Source: Anaerolineaceae bacterium
GTDB taxonomy: Bacteria; Chloroflexota; Anaerolineae; Anaerolineales; Anaerolineaceae
Direction of reading: 5' to 3'
NCBI GenBank assembly: GCA_002702705.1
Contig: PABH01000072.1
Coordinates: forward strand, 1-64,000
DNA: 64,000 nt
A program made the position numbers and the translations under genes. The notes under the pieces are model-generated. The model was not told the DNA's origin, made no database searches, and saw only the letters and a list, made by a program, of their open reading frames with translations. Positions within the stretch are counted from its first letter, which is position 1, and every line of letters starts with the position of its first letter. Of this stretch, positions 9,450-19,122 are shown in pieces.

Positions 9450-10157
9450 CTAGTTTTCTTCAGAATTCTCCAAAAACCAGCCGTGAATTTTGAACGCCAT
9501 CGGAGTGAGAAAAGCCGGTGCTTTTTCTTTGTTTGCTTTTCCTGTCATATCAAATTGATTGATCAATATATGGTTCTGGTCACATTCCATCGCTAATCCA
9601 CTCACTCCATTCAGCCGTTCGATAACTCGGGTTGATAAAACCTGTCTGACTTCATCTTCTTGATCACTTATCACCGTATAACGTTCTTCAAAGGCTTCAT
9701 CATTCCACTCTTTTATCACATTGCCAATTTTTGAGTAAACGGTTTCTAACAGGGTGTTGGTTAAATCACCCAATCGTCCTTGTAACGCCATTTTGGGGTA
9801 GATCGAAAACCTGGGTAAATTCATCTCACGAGAAACCAACAACACAGCGAGTTTGCCAAAAGGCATTTTTTCACTATCGGATCGATCAACAACATCTAAT
9901 AAATATAATTTCCCGTCCGGAAAAGCTTTTTCAAATAAATTTTCAATCCGGATCGAAGCCGAATCCGGATCACGGCTTAACCCGCGCACAATACCAGTCA
10001 CCAATTCCATATCACGTTCTGCACGAACAAAGCCCAATGCCGATAGAGTTTTTAATTGACTGATTTTGCGTAATTTTTGCTGGTTGATCAAAAAAAACAC
10101 AATGGTTACAAGTGCACCAATCAGAAAAATAATAAATAATAAAATCCAATCTTGCAT
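9450..10157 (-). CDS. Membrane-anchored protein of unknown function
   Basis: A 235-residue protein with a single N-terminal transmembrane helix (residues about 4-24, WILLFIIFLIGALVTIVFF) followed by a soluble cytoplasmic-type domain of mixed helices and strands. I recognise no family motif. It is monocistronic, divergent from the NAD-related cluster that starts at 10312. Confidence 0.55.
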   Translation of the reverse strand: MQDWILLFIIFLIGALVTIVFFLINQQKLRKISQLKTLSALGFVRAERDMELVTGIVRGLSRDPDSASIRIENLFEKAFPDGKLYLLDVVDRSDSEKMPFGKLAVLLVSREMNLPRFSIYPKMALQGRLGDLTNTLLETVYSKIGNVIKEWNDEAFEERYTVISDQEDEVRQVLSTRVIERLNGVSGLAMECDQNHILINQFDMTGKANKEKAPAFLTPMAFKIHGWFLENSEEN

Positions 10158-10296
10158 TGTTTACCTCATACCGGAAAAGGATGATTTCATTGTAACAAAT
10201 TTCAGCCAAATATCACCCCATCAACTTACACAAAACATACACTTCTCACCGCTAGATTTAATGTATTTATACTGAGGAGTTTTTTTACCTTTTCTG

Positions 10297-10302
10297 TATA
10301 AT
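10297..10302 (+). promoter_or_regulatory. -10 box very close to the start codon (possible leaderless mRNA)
   Basis: TATAAT at 10297-10302 lies 10 bases before the ATG at 10312, so transcription would begin within a few bases of the start codon. No ribosome site is seen at the ATG. No good -35 box is present. Confidence 0.35.
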
Positions 10303-10311
10303 TAATCCTAT

Positions 10312-10875
10312 ATGGAATCATTCTCACAGCCCAAAAAAGAATTTACCAAAATCGGTATGGTTGCCCGGTGGCAGCCAGTTCATTTAGGTCATTTTGCCAT
10401 TCTTCAGGCAATGATTCGCAAAAGCGAACATATAATTATCGGTATTGGCAGTTCAAATACATATAACTACCGTTGCCCTTTCACTTTGGCAGAGCGGCAA
10501 ACCATGTTGGAATTAGTCTTAAAACCCCACAAAAACTACACCATTATTCCGATACCCGATCTAAACGATGGACCACGCTGGAGAATAATGGTACGCCAAT
10601 TATTTGGTGAGTTAGACTATTTTATTACAGCAAATCCTTATGTCGCCAATTTGATGAAAAATGATTATGCCCTTCTTCACCCGGTAGAATTGTTAGAGAA
10701 TGAAGATAAAGTAAAAATTAATGGAGAGATGGTACGTAAAGCAATGGCGAAATGCGAAAAATGGGAAAACATGGTTCCAGAAGAAGTTCGTTTATTTATT
10801 CAGAATAACCACCTGGATGAACGATTTAGACTTACTTTCGGATTAGAAACCTTAGCATTAGACACAATTATTTAA
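10312..10875 (+). CDS. Nucleotidyltransferase, nicotinamide-mononucleotide adenylyltransferase-like
   Basis: A 187-residue cytidylyltransferase-superfamily protein. RWQPVHLGH (residues 19-27) is the nucleotide-binding HxGH motif and TYNYRCPFTLAER is the family loop for base and phosphate contacts; KINGEMVRKAMA near the C-terminus takes the place of the ISGTxIR motif. Length and motif order match archaeal-type NMN adenylyltransferases (NadM). It opens a cluster that ends with an NAD synthetase gene, which supports a role in NAD assembly. The exact substrate (NMN, NaMN or another nucleotide) is inferred. Confidence 0.7.
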   Translation: MESFSQPKKEFTKIGMVARWQPVHLGHFAILQAMIRKSEHIIIGIGSSNTYNYRCPFTLAERQTMLELVLKPHKNYTIIPIPDLNDGPRWRIMVRQLFGELDYFITANPYVANLMKNDYALLHPVELLENEDKVKINGEMVRKAMAKCEKWENMVPEEVRLFIQNNHLDERFRLTFGLETLALDTII

Positions 10876-10887
10876 AAGGAGTTGAAT

Positions 10888-11850
10888 ATGTATTCTTGGG
10901 ATAGTGATACCAGTGGATGGTATGGAAAAGCCGATTATGCCTATGGGAAAAAAGGTGAAGCAAAACGAGCAGCCGCAGCAGAAAGGGCTAAAAAACAAGG
11001 TCCTCGATCGTATGAAAAAAAATCAGCACCCAATGAAAAGATTATAAACCCGACCAAACATATCACGACATCATCAAAAAATCCCTTAATCATCGCTATT
11101 GACGTAACCGGTTCGATGGCAAGTTGGCCATTTGAGATTTTTGACCGTTTACCGCTGTTATACAATACACTCTCGCAGTATCGGGATGACCTTGAAATCT
11201 GTTTTGCAGCCATTGGAGATACAAAGGTCGATCGTTGGCCTTTGCAGGTTACTTCATTTGCAAATGGATTTGACTTAGAACAACAACTCGGCTCACTTTT
11301 TGGAGAAGGTGGAGGCGGTGATGCTGCCGAAAGTTATGGCATCTTTGCCCACTGGGTCAATACGCATATTACGATCCCAAATGCGGAAGAAAAGCCTTTT
11401 TTAATTGTTTTTGGTGATATTTATATGCATGAAACCACTTCAGCCTCGGAAATTAATCATTTTTTGGGAGACCGCTTGACCCACGATGTTAATTCTTTGC
11501 AGGCTTGGAAAGAGGTTAGCCAAAAATGGAATACATGGTTCCTTCGCCGACCTACCGGAGAAAGAGGGGACAAGGTTGATCAACAATGGGGTGACGCCAT
11601 TGGGGAACAAAAAATCTTTCATATTGAGGATGAACAACGGGCAGTTGACTATGCGATGGGTTTAATTGCACGTGCCTGGGGACACTTCGGTAATTTCCAG
11701 GATAATATGCGTGCCAGACAAAGCAGCGACAAAGTCGATCATGTCAGCAAGTTGGTGGAAATGATCTGCCCCAAATGCGGTGCACCAATCCCAGTTAATG
11801 CTGACGGCATGTTTACCTGTAAATATTGTGGAACAACCTTAAAAATTTAA
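10888..11850 (+). CDS. von Willebrand factor A-like protein with C-terminal zinc ribbon
   Basis: A 320-residue protein. I start at the ATG at 10888, six bases after AAAGGAG, instead of a TTG two codons earlier. A basic, Ala/Lys-rich N-terminal stretch (to about residue 55) precedes a VWA-like domain whose metal site reads DVTGSM instead of the usual DxSxS. The C-terminus holds a zinc ribbon, CPKCGAPIP and CKYCGTTLKI. No signal peptide, so cytoplasmic. It is 12 bases after the adenylyltransferase gene and 1 base before the pyruvate-kinase-like gene, so all are co-transcribed. Function unknown. Confidence 0.7.
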   Translation: MYSWDSDTSGWYGKADYAYGKKGEAKRAAAAERAKKQGPRSYEKKSAPNEKIINPTKHITTSSKNPLIIAIDVTGSMASWPFEIFDRLPLLYNTLSQYRDDLEICFAAIGDTKVDRWPLQVTSFANGFDLEQQLGSLFGEGGGGDAAESYGIFAHWVNTHITIPNAEEKPFLIVFGDIYMHETTSASEINHFLGDRLTHDVNSLQAWKEVSQKWNTWFLRRPTGERGDKVDQQWGDAIGEQKIFHIEDEQRAVDYAMGLIARAWGHFGNFQDNMRARQSSDKVDHVSKLVEMICPKCGAPIPVNADGMFTCKYCGTTLKI

Positions 11851-11851
11851 G

Positions 11852-12745
11852 ATGGAAATTAAAGCAATTGTTACCATTCCACCCTATACGGATTTTATTC
11901 GAGAGATAGCCGATCATCCATTGGTGGCTGGCTTTCGTTTAAATACCGTCATGCCAATTCACGAAACCCAGGTGGAAGTGCTTAAACGTATTAGCCAGTA
12001 TGGGAAACCGGTGTGGGTGGATTTAAAAAGCCGCCAACTGCGAGTGGTGGGTGCGGCTATTCCACCTTTCACCGACGTTGAATTAAGCCACAAGATTGAA
12101 GTCAACACGCCGGTTAATGCTTTTTTTTCTGATGGAAATGAATGTGTCCGAATTATGTCAGTTAATGGAAACCGAATCATCCTTGAAGACGGGCCAAAAC
12201 GATTAATCGGACCCGGAGAATCGGTTAATATTATTGATCCTTCATTAAAAATTGAAGGTACTTTAACCAGTACAGATCTTTCATATCTGGAAGCGATGCA
12301 AATAGCCGGATTAAATAAAATAATGTTATCCTATGTCGAATCGGCGGAGGATTTGCACCAAATCAAAAGATACTTACCTGATGCGCAGCTCATTCTTAAA
12401 ATAGAAACAATCCGTGGATTAGCCTTTGTTAAGAAACACAAAAATCAATTGGGGCAATTGATGGCTGCTAGAGGAGATTTGTACGTTGAAGTAGTTCGTC
12501 CTCATCGGATTATTCATGCATTAAATACCATCATACAAGCCGATCCACAAGCGTTTGTCGCCAGCCGAATTTTTGATTCACTTGTTCATAACCCGGTACC
12601 ATCCAGCGCAGATATAAGTGATGTCGCCTGGTTAATTTCAATGGGGTATCGCAACTTTTTATTTGGTGATTTGATATGCCTCCGAAAAGACACCATTCTG
12701 GAAGGGTTAAATCTATTAAATGCCGTCGCTGGTCAGGTTTTATGA
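11852..12745 (+). CDS. Pyruvate kinase-like TIM-barrel protein of unknown function
   Basis: A 297-residue protein with the landmarks of the pyruvate kinase barrel: LILKIETIRGL (KIE loop), AARGDLYVEV (the RGDL helix that binds phosphoenolpyruvate and metal) and a B-domain-like insert near residues 65-130. It is far shorter than pyruvate kinase (about 470 residues) and lacks the C-terminal allosteric domain. Its stop overlaps the start of the NAD synthetase gene (ATGA), so the two are coupled. The reaction is unknown. Confidence 0.6.
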   Translation: MEIKAIVTIPPYTDFIREIADHPLVAGFRLNTVMPIHETQVEVLKRISQYGKPVWVDLKSRQLRVVGAAIPPFTDVELSHKIEVNTPVNAFFSDGNECVRIMSVNGNRIILEDGPKRLIGPGESVNIIDPSLKIEGTLTSTDLSYLEAMQIAGLNKIMLSYVESAEDLHQIKRYLPDAQLILKIETIRGLAFVKKHKNQLGQLMAARGDLYVEVVRPHRIIHALNTIIQADPQAFVASRIFDSLVHNPVPSSADISDVAWLISMGYRNFLFGDLICLRKDTILEGLNLLNAVAGQVL

Positions 12746-14265
12746 AAATTGCCATTTGTCAGATTAATACGATTACTGCCGATTTGGAGGGAAATGTCCA
12801 GCGCTGTTTGGATGCAGTAAACCAAACAATCCGTGATAAACCGGATCTAATCGTACTCCCCGAAATGGCAGTCTGCGGTCCATTTGCAATGGATATTTTG
12901 TTAGATTCAAGCTTTGTGAGTGCTTTGCAAACTGCTAATTTGGATTTTGCCTGGTTGAATCGATTTAATCCGCCCATATTATTTGGCAGCCTGATCGCCT
13001 CAGAAAAATCAATATCCAATCATGGCAATTTATTAAATTCGGCCTTGTTAGCTTCCAATGGAACCAATGAGATTGTTGCACAACAAAAGGTTCTGTGGGA
13101 TTTTGATATTCATCACGATTCCCGTTGGTTCTGTTCAGGAGAGATATCAAAAATTATCCGAATCAATAATACAAATATCCGACCTTTAATTGGTAAAGAT
13201 GTAATGAACTATTCGGATCTGGTATTTCCGGAAAACGAAAAAGAACCCGATTTAATTATTGCTTTACACAATGCTGTTTTTGCAAACCAAGATATTCAAG
13301 AAAAAATCGAACACCTGATGAAAATCCCTTATCCAAGTATCGTGGTCAATCAGGTTGGCGGCCATGATGGTTTGATTTTTGAAGGCCAGAGTCTTTTTAT
13401 TAACCCTCAAAAACAAAAATGTTCGGCATTAAAAAAATTCCAGACGGATACAAATTTTTTATCGTTCCCCAATACTGATTTTTTGCCAATCCAAAAAAAT
13501 ACACAGGAAGCAGATTGGTTAGAAGCAATCTGCCTTGGCATCAGAGATTTTGTTCACAAAAACAACCTGAAACACGTTTATTTGGGTCTATCCGGAGGAA
13601 TTGACTCTGCTGTTACTACTGTTCTGGCATGTCAGGCTTTAGGGCCAGAAAATATGACGGTTTTAAGTTTACCAAGCCGATTTAATGACCCTCGTTCTAC
13701 CATTTCAAGCCAGGAGTTATGTAATACACTCAACATAAATTTTCTCGAAATCAGTATAGAACCATTTTTTAATCTTTTTGAACATGAACTAAACACCCTT
13801 GCAAAAAATGAAAACGTTTTAGAAAATATTCAAGCCCGTTTACGTGCTGTTATCTTGATGGCCCATGTTAATTTTTACGGGGGATTGTTATTAAATACAA
13901 GCAACAAAACAGAACTAAGCCTTGGGTACGGTACATTATATGGAGATATGGCAGGAACCCTTTCTCCAATCGGAGATCTTACCAAACCGGAAGTATATCA
14001 ATTGGCGAGGTGGATTAACCGCAGTCAGGAAATTATCCCGGAGTTTATTCTCAACCGAAAACCATCTGCGGAACTGCGATTAAACCAGGTTGATCCTTTT
14101 GATTATCCGATCATCAGTCCTCAGATCGAGAATTATGTTCAAAACAATCAAAGCCCTCCAAGCATGCGTGCATCCGAACATAAGCGGCACCAATTTGGTA
14201 CTATTCTCAAATTGAGTCAGAAAACATTCGGTAATGGGCGTTTCATTCCGATTACAAGAAGGTAA
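12742..14265 (+). CDS. nadE: NAD synthetase with degenerate nitrilase/glutaminase domain
   Basis: A 507-residue two-domain protein. The C-terminal synthetase domain is intact: SGGIDS (284-289) ATP pyrophosphatase loop, NTSNKTELSLGYGTLYGD and SAELR. It would amidate nicotinic acid adenine dinucleotide to NAD. The N-terminal nitrilase-like domain keeps the triad Glu (E41 in LPEMAVCG) and Lys (K116 in QQKVLWDFD), but where the nucleophile motif ICED is expected the sequence reads IGKD (G151), so the catalytic Cys is missing. The enzyme should therefore depend on free ammonia. Start chosen at 12742 because the nitrilase fold begins MKIAICQIN. Confidence 0.85.
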   Translation: MKIAICQINTITADLEGNVQRCLDAVNQTIRDKPDLIVLPEMAVCGPFAMDILLDSSFVSALQTANLDFAWLNRFNPPILFGSLIASEKSISNHGNLLNSALLASNGTNEIVAQQKVLWDFDIHHDSRWFCSGEISKIIRINNTNIRPLIGKDVMNYSDLVFPENEKEPDLIIALHNAVFANQDIQEKIEHLMKIPYPSIVVNQVGGHDGLIFEGQSLFINPQKQKCSALKKFQTDTNFLSFPNTDFLPIQKNTQEADWLEAICLGIRDFVHKNNLKHVYLGLSGGIDSAVTTVLACQALGPENMTVLSLPSRFNDPRSTISSQELCNTLNINFLEISIEPFFNLFEHELNTLAKNENVLENIQARLRAVILMAHVNFYGGLLLNTSNKTELSLGYGTLYGDMAGTLSPIGDLTKPEVYQLARWINRSQEIIPEFILNRKPSAELRLNQVDPFDYPIISPQIENYVQNNQSPPSMRASEHKRHQFGTILKLSQKTFGNGRFIPITRR

Positions 14266-14350
14266 ACAATATTCCCACCTAATGGGCAGTTGCATCAAAC
14301 TATAAACCCGATTAGAATTTAGAGTACAAACTATATTTTCGGAGTTTAAG

Positions 14351-16024
14351 ATGAGTGAAAATACTGCCCCAAGTAACTTTATTGAAGAAGCCATTAAAGA
14401 AGACTTAGAAAATGGCCGGTTTGATTCGGTGGTAACCCGTTTTCCACCTGAACCCAACGGTTATTTGCATATCGGTCACGCCAAAGCGATTTGTATCGAT
14501 TTTGGTACAGCAGAAGTATTTAATGGCAAATACAACCTGCGTTTTGACGATACCAACCCCGTCAAGGAAGAAACCGAATTTGTTGATTCGATCAAAGAAG
14601 ATATTCGGTGGTTAGGCTTTGATTGGGAAGATCGAGAATATTACGCATCCGATTATTTTGATCAACTTTACCAGTGGGCAGTTCAATTGATCCAACAAGG
14701 TGATGCGTATGTCGATGACCTCAGTCCTGATGAAATTCGGGAATACCGCGGAAGTTTAACCGAACCAGGCAAAAACAGCCCTTACCGTGACCGATCGGTT
14801 GAAGAAAATCTGGATTTGTTTGAAAAAATGAAAAATGGAGACTTTCCGGATGGCAGCCGAGTTTTACGAGCAAAGATTGATATGAGTTCCGGTAATATCA
14901 ACATGCGTGATCCGGTCATGTACCGCATTATGCATGCGCATCATCACCGCACTGGTGACAAATGGTGTATCTATCCCATGTATGATTATGCTCACGGCCA
15001 ATCCGACTCGTTGGAAGGTGTTACCCATTCCTTATGTGACCTTGCTTATGAAGCCCATCGTCCTCTTTACGATTGGTTTATCGAAAAATTAGGTATCTTC
15101 CACACGCGTCAAATCGAGTTCGCTCGCTTAAAACTATCTTATACCATCTTAAGTAAACGTTTCCTCAAACAACTGGTTCATGAAAAACACGTTAATGGTT
15201 GGGACGATCCCCGTATGCCAACCCTTTCCGGAATGCGCCGTCGAGGTTATCCACACCAGGCTGTGCGTGATTTTATTGACCGGGTAGGTGTGGCCAAAAA
15301 CGAAAGCATCGCAGATATTTCCCTACTGGAGTTCTGTGTGCGCGACATTTTAAACAAAGAAGCCAACCGGGTCATGGTCGTGCTTGATCCACTTAAATTG
15401 GTGATCACAAATTACCCTGAAGGAAAAACCGAAGAAATGGAAGCCGTTAATAATCCTGAGGATGAATCAGCAGGCACACGACTGGTACCATTTTCCCGCG
15501 AATTATATATTGAGCGAGAAGACTTTGAAGAAAACCCACCTCGCAAGTTTTTCCGACTCGCTCCCGGACAGGAAGTTCGTTTACGTTACGGCTATTATGT
15601 CAAATGTACGGATTTTGTTAAAGACGAAAACGGAACCATAACCGAAGTTCACTGCACTTACGACCCGGAAACCCGTGGCGGATATTCCCCGGATGGACGC
15701 AAAGTTAAGGGGACCATCCACTGGGTTTCCGCTGATCACGCTTTGACTGCCGAAATTCGGAATTATGACCGTTTGTTTAATGTCCCTGATCCGGGAAATG
15801 TACCTGAAGGTGAGACATTCCTACACCATATTAATCCAAATTCTTATGAGTTAAATTTGAATGCCAAATTAGAACCCAGCCTCAGAACCGCCAAACCAGG
15901 AGATCGTTTCCAGTTTGAAAGGAAAGGTTATTTTGCAGTTGATTCCGACAGCACACCGGACCATCTCGTGTTCAACCGTACCGTGACGCTCAGAGATACC
16001 TGGGAAAAAATGCAGAATAAGTAA
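14351..16024 (+). CDS. glnS: Glutaminyl-tRNA synthetase
   Basis: A 557-residue class I synthetase that charges tRNA-Gln. The HIGH motif is seen as [14 protein letters not shown] (near residue 36-49), the KMSKS equivalent as ILSKRFL, and the C-terminal anticodon-binding beta barrels follow from about residue 340. Length is normal. The ATG follows CGGAGTTTAAG. It lies 85 bases after nadE and ends before a hairpin terminator. Presence of GlnRS means direct Gln charging is available. Confidence 0.95.
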   Translation: MSENTAPSNFIEEAIKEDLENGRFDSVVTRFPPEPNGYLHIGHAKAICIDFGTAEVFNGKYNLRFDDTNPVKEETEFVDSIKEDIRWLGFDWEDREYYASDYFDQLYQWAVQLIQQGDAYVDDLSPDEIREYRGSLTEPGKNSPYRDRSVEENLDLFEKMKNGDFPDGSRVLRAKIDMSSGNINMRDPVMYRIMHAHHHRTGDKWCIYPMYDYAHGQSDSLEGVTHSLCDLAYEAHRPLYDWFIEKLGIFHTRQIEFARLKLSYTILSKRFLKQLVHEKHVNGWDDPRMPTLSGMRRRGYPHQAVRDFIDRVGVAKNESIADISLLEFCVRDILNKEANRVMVVLDPLKLVITNYPEGKTEEMEAVNNPEDESAGTRLVPFSRELYIEREDFEENPPRKFFRLAPGQEVRLRYGYYVKCTDFVKDENGTITEVHCTYDPETRGGYSPDGRKVKGTIHWVSADHALTAEIRNYDRLFNVPDPGNVPEGETFLHHINPNSYELNLNAKLEPSLRTAKPGDRFQFERKGYFAVDSDSTPDHLVFNRTVTLRDTWEKMQNK

Positions 16025-16057
16025 TATCACAAAACCAGAAGTTTTTCAGAAATAATA

Positions 16058-16096
16058 AAATTCACCGCATAGTTAACACTATACGGTGAATTTTTT
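16058..16096 (+). terminator. Intrinsic terminator after glnS
   Basis: Stem ATTCACCGCATAGT / ACTATACGGTGAAT with one mismatch and a TAAC loop, followed by a T run. Confidence 0.8.
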
Positions 16097-16273
16097 AATC
16101 TGGCTTATTACAAGCATAATTTATTAAACTTGAAAACTGTTACCGGGCATACAATTAATCATGACCAAAATTATGCCAAAAAATAATCTAAAGCCAAGGC
16201 TCAAATGCTATACTTTCCTCACACAAGGATTGTCTACGGATAATTTTTTAACACCCAAATAAGGACCTGAAAA

Positions 16274-17134
16274 ATGAAAATTATTACTGATACTGCATCC
16301 AATATTTCATTTGATGCAGCGAAAATATTAAATATTCATGTAGTGCCGTTCCACATTCACTTCATGGACCAAACCTATTTAGATGGCATTACTCTCACTC
16401 CCGATAAGTTATACCAACTCTACCAGGATAACCCCAACGAAATTTCGAAAACTTCACAACCATCGGTTGGAGATTTTGCTGATATTTACAATCAATATGA
16501 CGAGGAAATTTTATCCATCCATTTATCCTCCGGTTTAAGCGGAGCATATTCTTCAGCTGTGAATGCAGCCAAATTGGTGGATGAAAAAAGAATCACCGTT
16601 ATTGATACCAAAACGGTGGGACCCGCTTTGGGTTGGATTGTTGAAACAGCCGCGCGAGGGGTTCAGAAAAAATGGTCAAAAGAGAGAATACTTGAAGCAA
16701 TTGAAGAGGTTAGAAAAAACACAATCACCATGGTTTCGTTTTCAGACCTAAAATACCTTATCAACAGTGGTAGGATCAGCCACTTACAAGGAATAATGGC
16801 CTCGGTATTAAAGATCAAACCAATTATTGGAATGAATGAATCCGATGGAAGGTATAGCAATTTAGGAAAAGAAATAACTGTCCAAAAAACAATTAATAAA
16901 ATGAGCACCCTCGTAGCAAACCGGTTTGGCAATGTAAAAATCCGGATACAATTGATGCACGGGAACAATTTATCAAAAGCTGCTGATCTGCAAAAAACAA
17001 TGCTCAGCATGATTGATGGCTTTGAAAACAAATTAATGACCATCACACCGGTTTTAGGAGCTCATGCTGGACCAACTGTGATTGGTGTTGCAGCCATGCC
17101 AGAATCTGTTTATGCCACTTATTTAACGGACTAA
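16274..17134 (+). CDS. DegV-family fatty-acid-binding protein
   Basis: A 286-residue DegV/FakB-type protein. MKIITDTASNIS is the family start, TSQPSVGDF the lipid carboxylate loop, and SFSDLKYLINSGRIS and HAGPTVIGVA the conserved C-terminal signatures. Such proteins carry a fatty acid for phosphorylation by FakA, which is not encoded here. A ribosome site AAGGAC precedes the ATG. A second DegV gene lies at 18204. Confidence 0.9.
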   Translation: MKIITDTASNISFDAAKILNIHVVPFHIHFMDQTYLDGITLTPDKLYQLYQDNPNEISKTSQPSVGDFADIYNQYDEEILSIHLSSGLSGAYSSAVNAAKLVDEKRITVIDTKTVGPALGWIVETAARGVQKKWSKERILEAIEEVRKNTITMVSFSDLKYLINSGRISHLQGIMASVLKIKPIIGMNESDGRYSNLGKEITVQKTINKMSTLVANRFGNVKIRIQLMHGNNLSKAADLQKTMLSMIDGFENKLMTITPVLGAHAGPTVIGVAAMPESVYATYLTD

Positions 17135-17193
17135 TGTAAACGGTTTATCTGAATTTATTAAGTCAATTTGATAATAATAAATAATCCGGGCTT

Positions 17194-17970
17194 TTACTCT
17201 GCCTGTTTTTGATTTTGATAATACATACTTTTTAAACCCAACAAAGCCAGGTTGGGAACAATATCATCAACCACGCCAGTTTCCGGAGCAATTAATTTTG
17301 CTAACCCACCGGTAGCAACCACTTTGGGTAAGCCACCTAATTCCGCCTTCATTTTATTAACTACTTTTTCAACCAAACCCGCAAAACCAAATACAATCCC
17401 CGCTCGCATCGAATCCAACGTGTTTTTTCCAATGGATGTGGTGGGATGCGTTAACGCAACTTGTGGTAAGGCTGAAGCGGACTTAAACAAGGAATCTGAG
17501 CTGGAAACGACACCGGGTGCAATTGCCACACCTTCGAGGTCCCCCGCTGCTGATACAGCAACAAATGACGTGGCTGTTCCAAAACCAACGATGATGACAG
17601 GTGCACCATAAATTTCCCGGGCGGCATAGGCATTCATAATTAAATCATGACCAACTTCAGCTGGATAATCCGTATTAATCGATAAGCCAATATCTATTTT
17701 CGGATCAAACATAACTACATCGGTAGAAAAATATCTTTTAATTAAATCTTGGAATTCCTGAGTTAATGAAGGAACAACAGAAGATAAAGCACATCCTGTA
17801 ACAACTTCTGCCTTTAACCCCACAGAAGAAAACAAATCGAGAATCAACATGGCATATTCATCCGCTAACTTTGCACGTGCAGTAGAAAAACGCCAGAAAT
17901 GGATCATCTCGTCGCCATCAAATAATCCGATTTTAATATTTGTGTTGCCAATATCAATACATAAAAGCAT
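17194..17970 (-). CDS. coaX: Type III pantothenate kinase (CoaX)-like protein with altered active-site motifs
   Basis: A 258-residue ASKHA-fold protein of normal CoaX length. The ATP loop DIGNTNIKIGLF (D6) is intact and D109 of the GxDR motif is kept (VGHDL). However the DFGTATTFD motif reads GFGTATSFV, so the Asp before FGTA is Gly (G129) and the Asp after TxF is Val (V137), and GGxIxPG reads EGVAIAPG. In characterised CoaX enzymes these acidic residues contact pantothenate or the monovalent cation, so activity is doubtful or changed. Start follows CTGGAGAATGAC. It lies between two DegV genes on the opposite strand. Confidence 0.75.
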   Translation of the reverse strand: MLLCIDIGNTNIKIGLFDGDEMIHFWRFSTARAKLADEYAMLILDLFSSVGLKAEVVTGCALSSVVPSLTQEFQDLIKRYFSTDVVMFDPKIDIGLSINTDYPAEVGHDLIMNAYAAREIYGAPVIIVGFGTATSFVAVSAAGDLEGVAIAPGVVSSSDSLFKSASALPQVALTHPTTSIGKNTLDSMRAGIVFGFAGLVEKVVNKMKAELGGLPKVVATGGLAKLIAPETGVVDDIVPNLALLGLKSMYYQNQKQAE

Positions 17971-18203
17971 GTCATTCTCCAGAAAAGATTTTACCCAGAT
18001 TGGTTAATTTAGTTATACAAAAGTCTATCATATCTTGTATAACAACCCAAAATATCTGTTACAATCAGTTTTTAAATTACTGGTTTGATCTTATGACCGA
18101 GATATGACAATAATTGTGACAAAAGATACACCTGCATTTTTAAATCTGCTCTTATGCTAAAAAGAGAAGAATTAACAAACTTATTTAATTAAAGTGAGTG
18201 ACT

Positions 18204-19058
18204 ATGCCAGAAAAAATTGCAATCATAACCGACAGCACTTGTGATATTCCAGCCGAATGGCGGGAAAAATATGATATTTCGATCGTTCCATTAACCATCG
18301 TATGGGGTGAAGATCAATATTTGGAAGGGATTGATATAAGCCCTGAAGCCTTTTATGAACGACTGCCTAATGATCCGAACCATCCCACCACATCACAACC
18401 TACCCCAAAAGCTTTTTTGAATGCCTTTCAGGAAGCCGCTGATAAAGGGTATGATCAAATTCTAGCGATTGTCATTAGTGGGGCCATGAGTGGTACTATT
18501 CTTTCAGCCCAACAAGCAGCGGAGCAATCCCCAATCCCTACAACTATCGTTGATAGTAAAAATAATTCAATGGGTTTGGGGTGGCAGGTCATCGCAGCCG
18601 CTCGAGAAAGAGAGCAGGGAGGCAATTTGGAATCCATGTTAAAAGAGGTGGAAAATGTTCGCCAAAATGTCCACTACTTTATCTCACTTGATACGATGAA
18701 ATATCTTAACCGGGGGGGGCGCATTGGGGATGCAGTTAAATTTCTTAGTTCCGTGCTGAATATCAAACCACTGATTTATGTTAATCATGACAGCGGGACA
18801 GTAGGCGCGTCTATTCCTGGACGGTCACGATCCAGCGCAATTAATGGCATGTACAAACAGTTTTTCAAAAACATAGACACCACCAAACCCATGCATATCA
18901 CCGTTTTACACAATGCCGCATTGGAAGAAGCAAAGAATTTGGCAGAAAGAATTAAGCAGGAATATAATCCAAAAGAACTTTTTATTTCGATCGTTTCCCC
19001 CGTTTTAGGTGTTCACACCGGACCAAAAGCCATCGCGATTTGCGGCTATAACGAATAG
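18204..19058 (+). CDS. DegV-family fatty-acid-binding protein
   Basis: A 284-residue DegV paralog of the protein encoded at 16274. IAIITDSTCDIP is the family start, TSQPTPKAF the lipid-head loop, SLDTMKYLNRGGRIG and GVHTGPKAIAI the later signatures. I start at the ATG at 18204; a GTG two codons upstream is possible. Probably cytoplasmic fatty-acid delivery. The two DegV proteins may differ in preferred acyl chain. Confidence 0.9.
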   Translation: MPEKIAIITDSTCDIPAEWREKYDISIVPLTIVWGEDQYLEGIDISPEAFYERLPNDPNHPTTSQPTPKAFLNAFQEAADKGYDQILAIVISGAMSGTILSAQQAAEQSPIPTTIVDSKNNSMGLGWQVIAAAREREQGGNLESMLKEVENVRQNVHYFISLDTMKYLNRGGRIGDAVKFLSSVLNIKPLIYVNHDSGTVGASIPGRSRSSAINGMYKQFFKNIDTTKPMHITVLHNAALEEAKNLAERIKQEYNPKELFISIVSPVLGVHTGPKAIAICGYNE

Positions 19059-19087
19059 ATATTGTTTCAAATATGGTCTATTAACAT

Positions 19088-19120
19088 AAACGAATGGTGT
19101 TTTTGATCCGCCATTCGTTT
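19088..19120. terminator. Bidirectional intrinsic terminator
   Basis: Stem AAACGAATGG / CCATTCGTTT with a 13-base loop, between the convergent degV and tetR-type genes. Confidence 0.8.
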
Positions 19121-19122
19121 AT

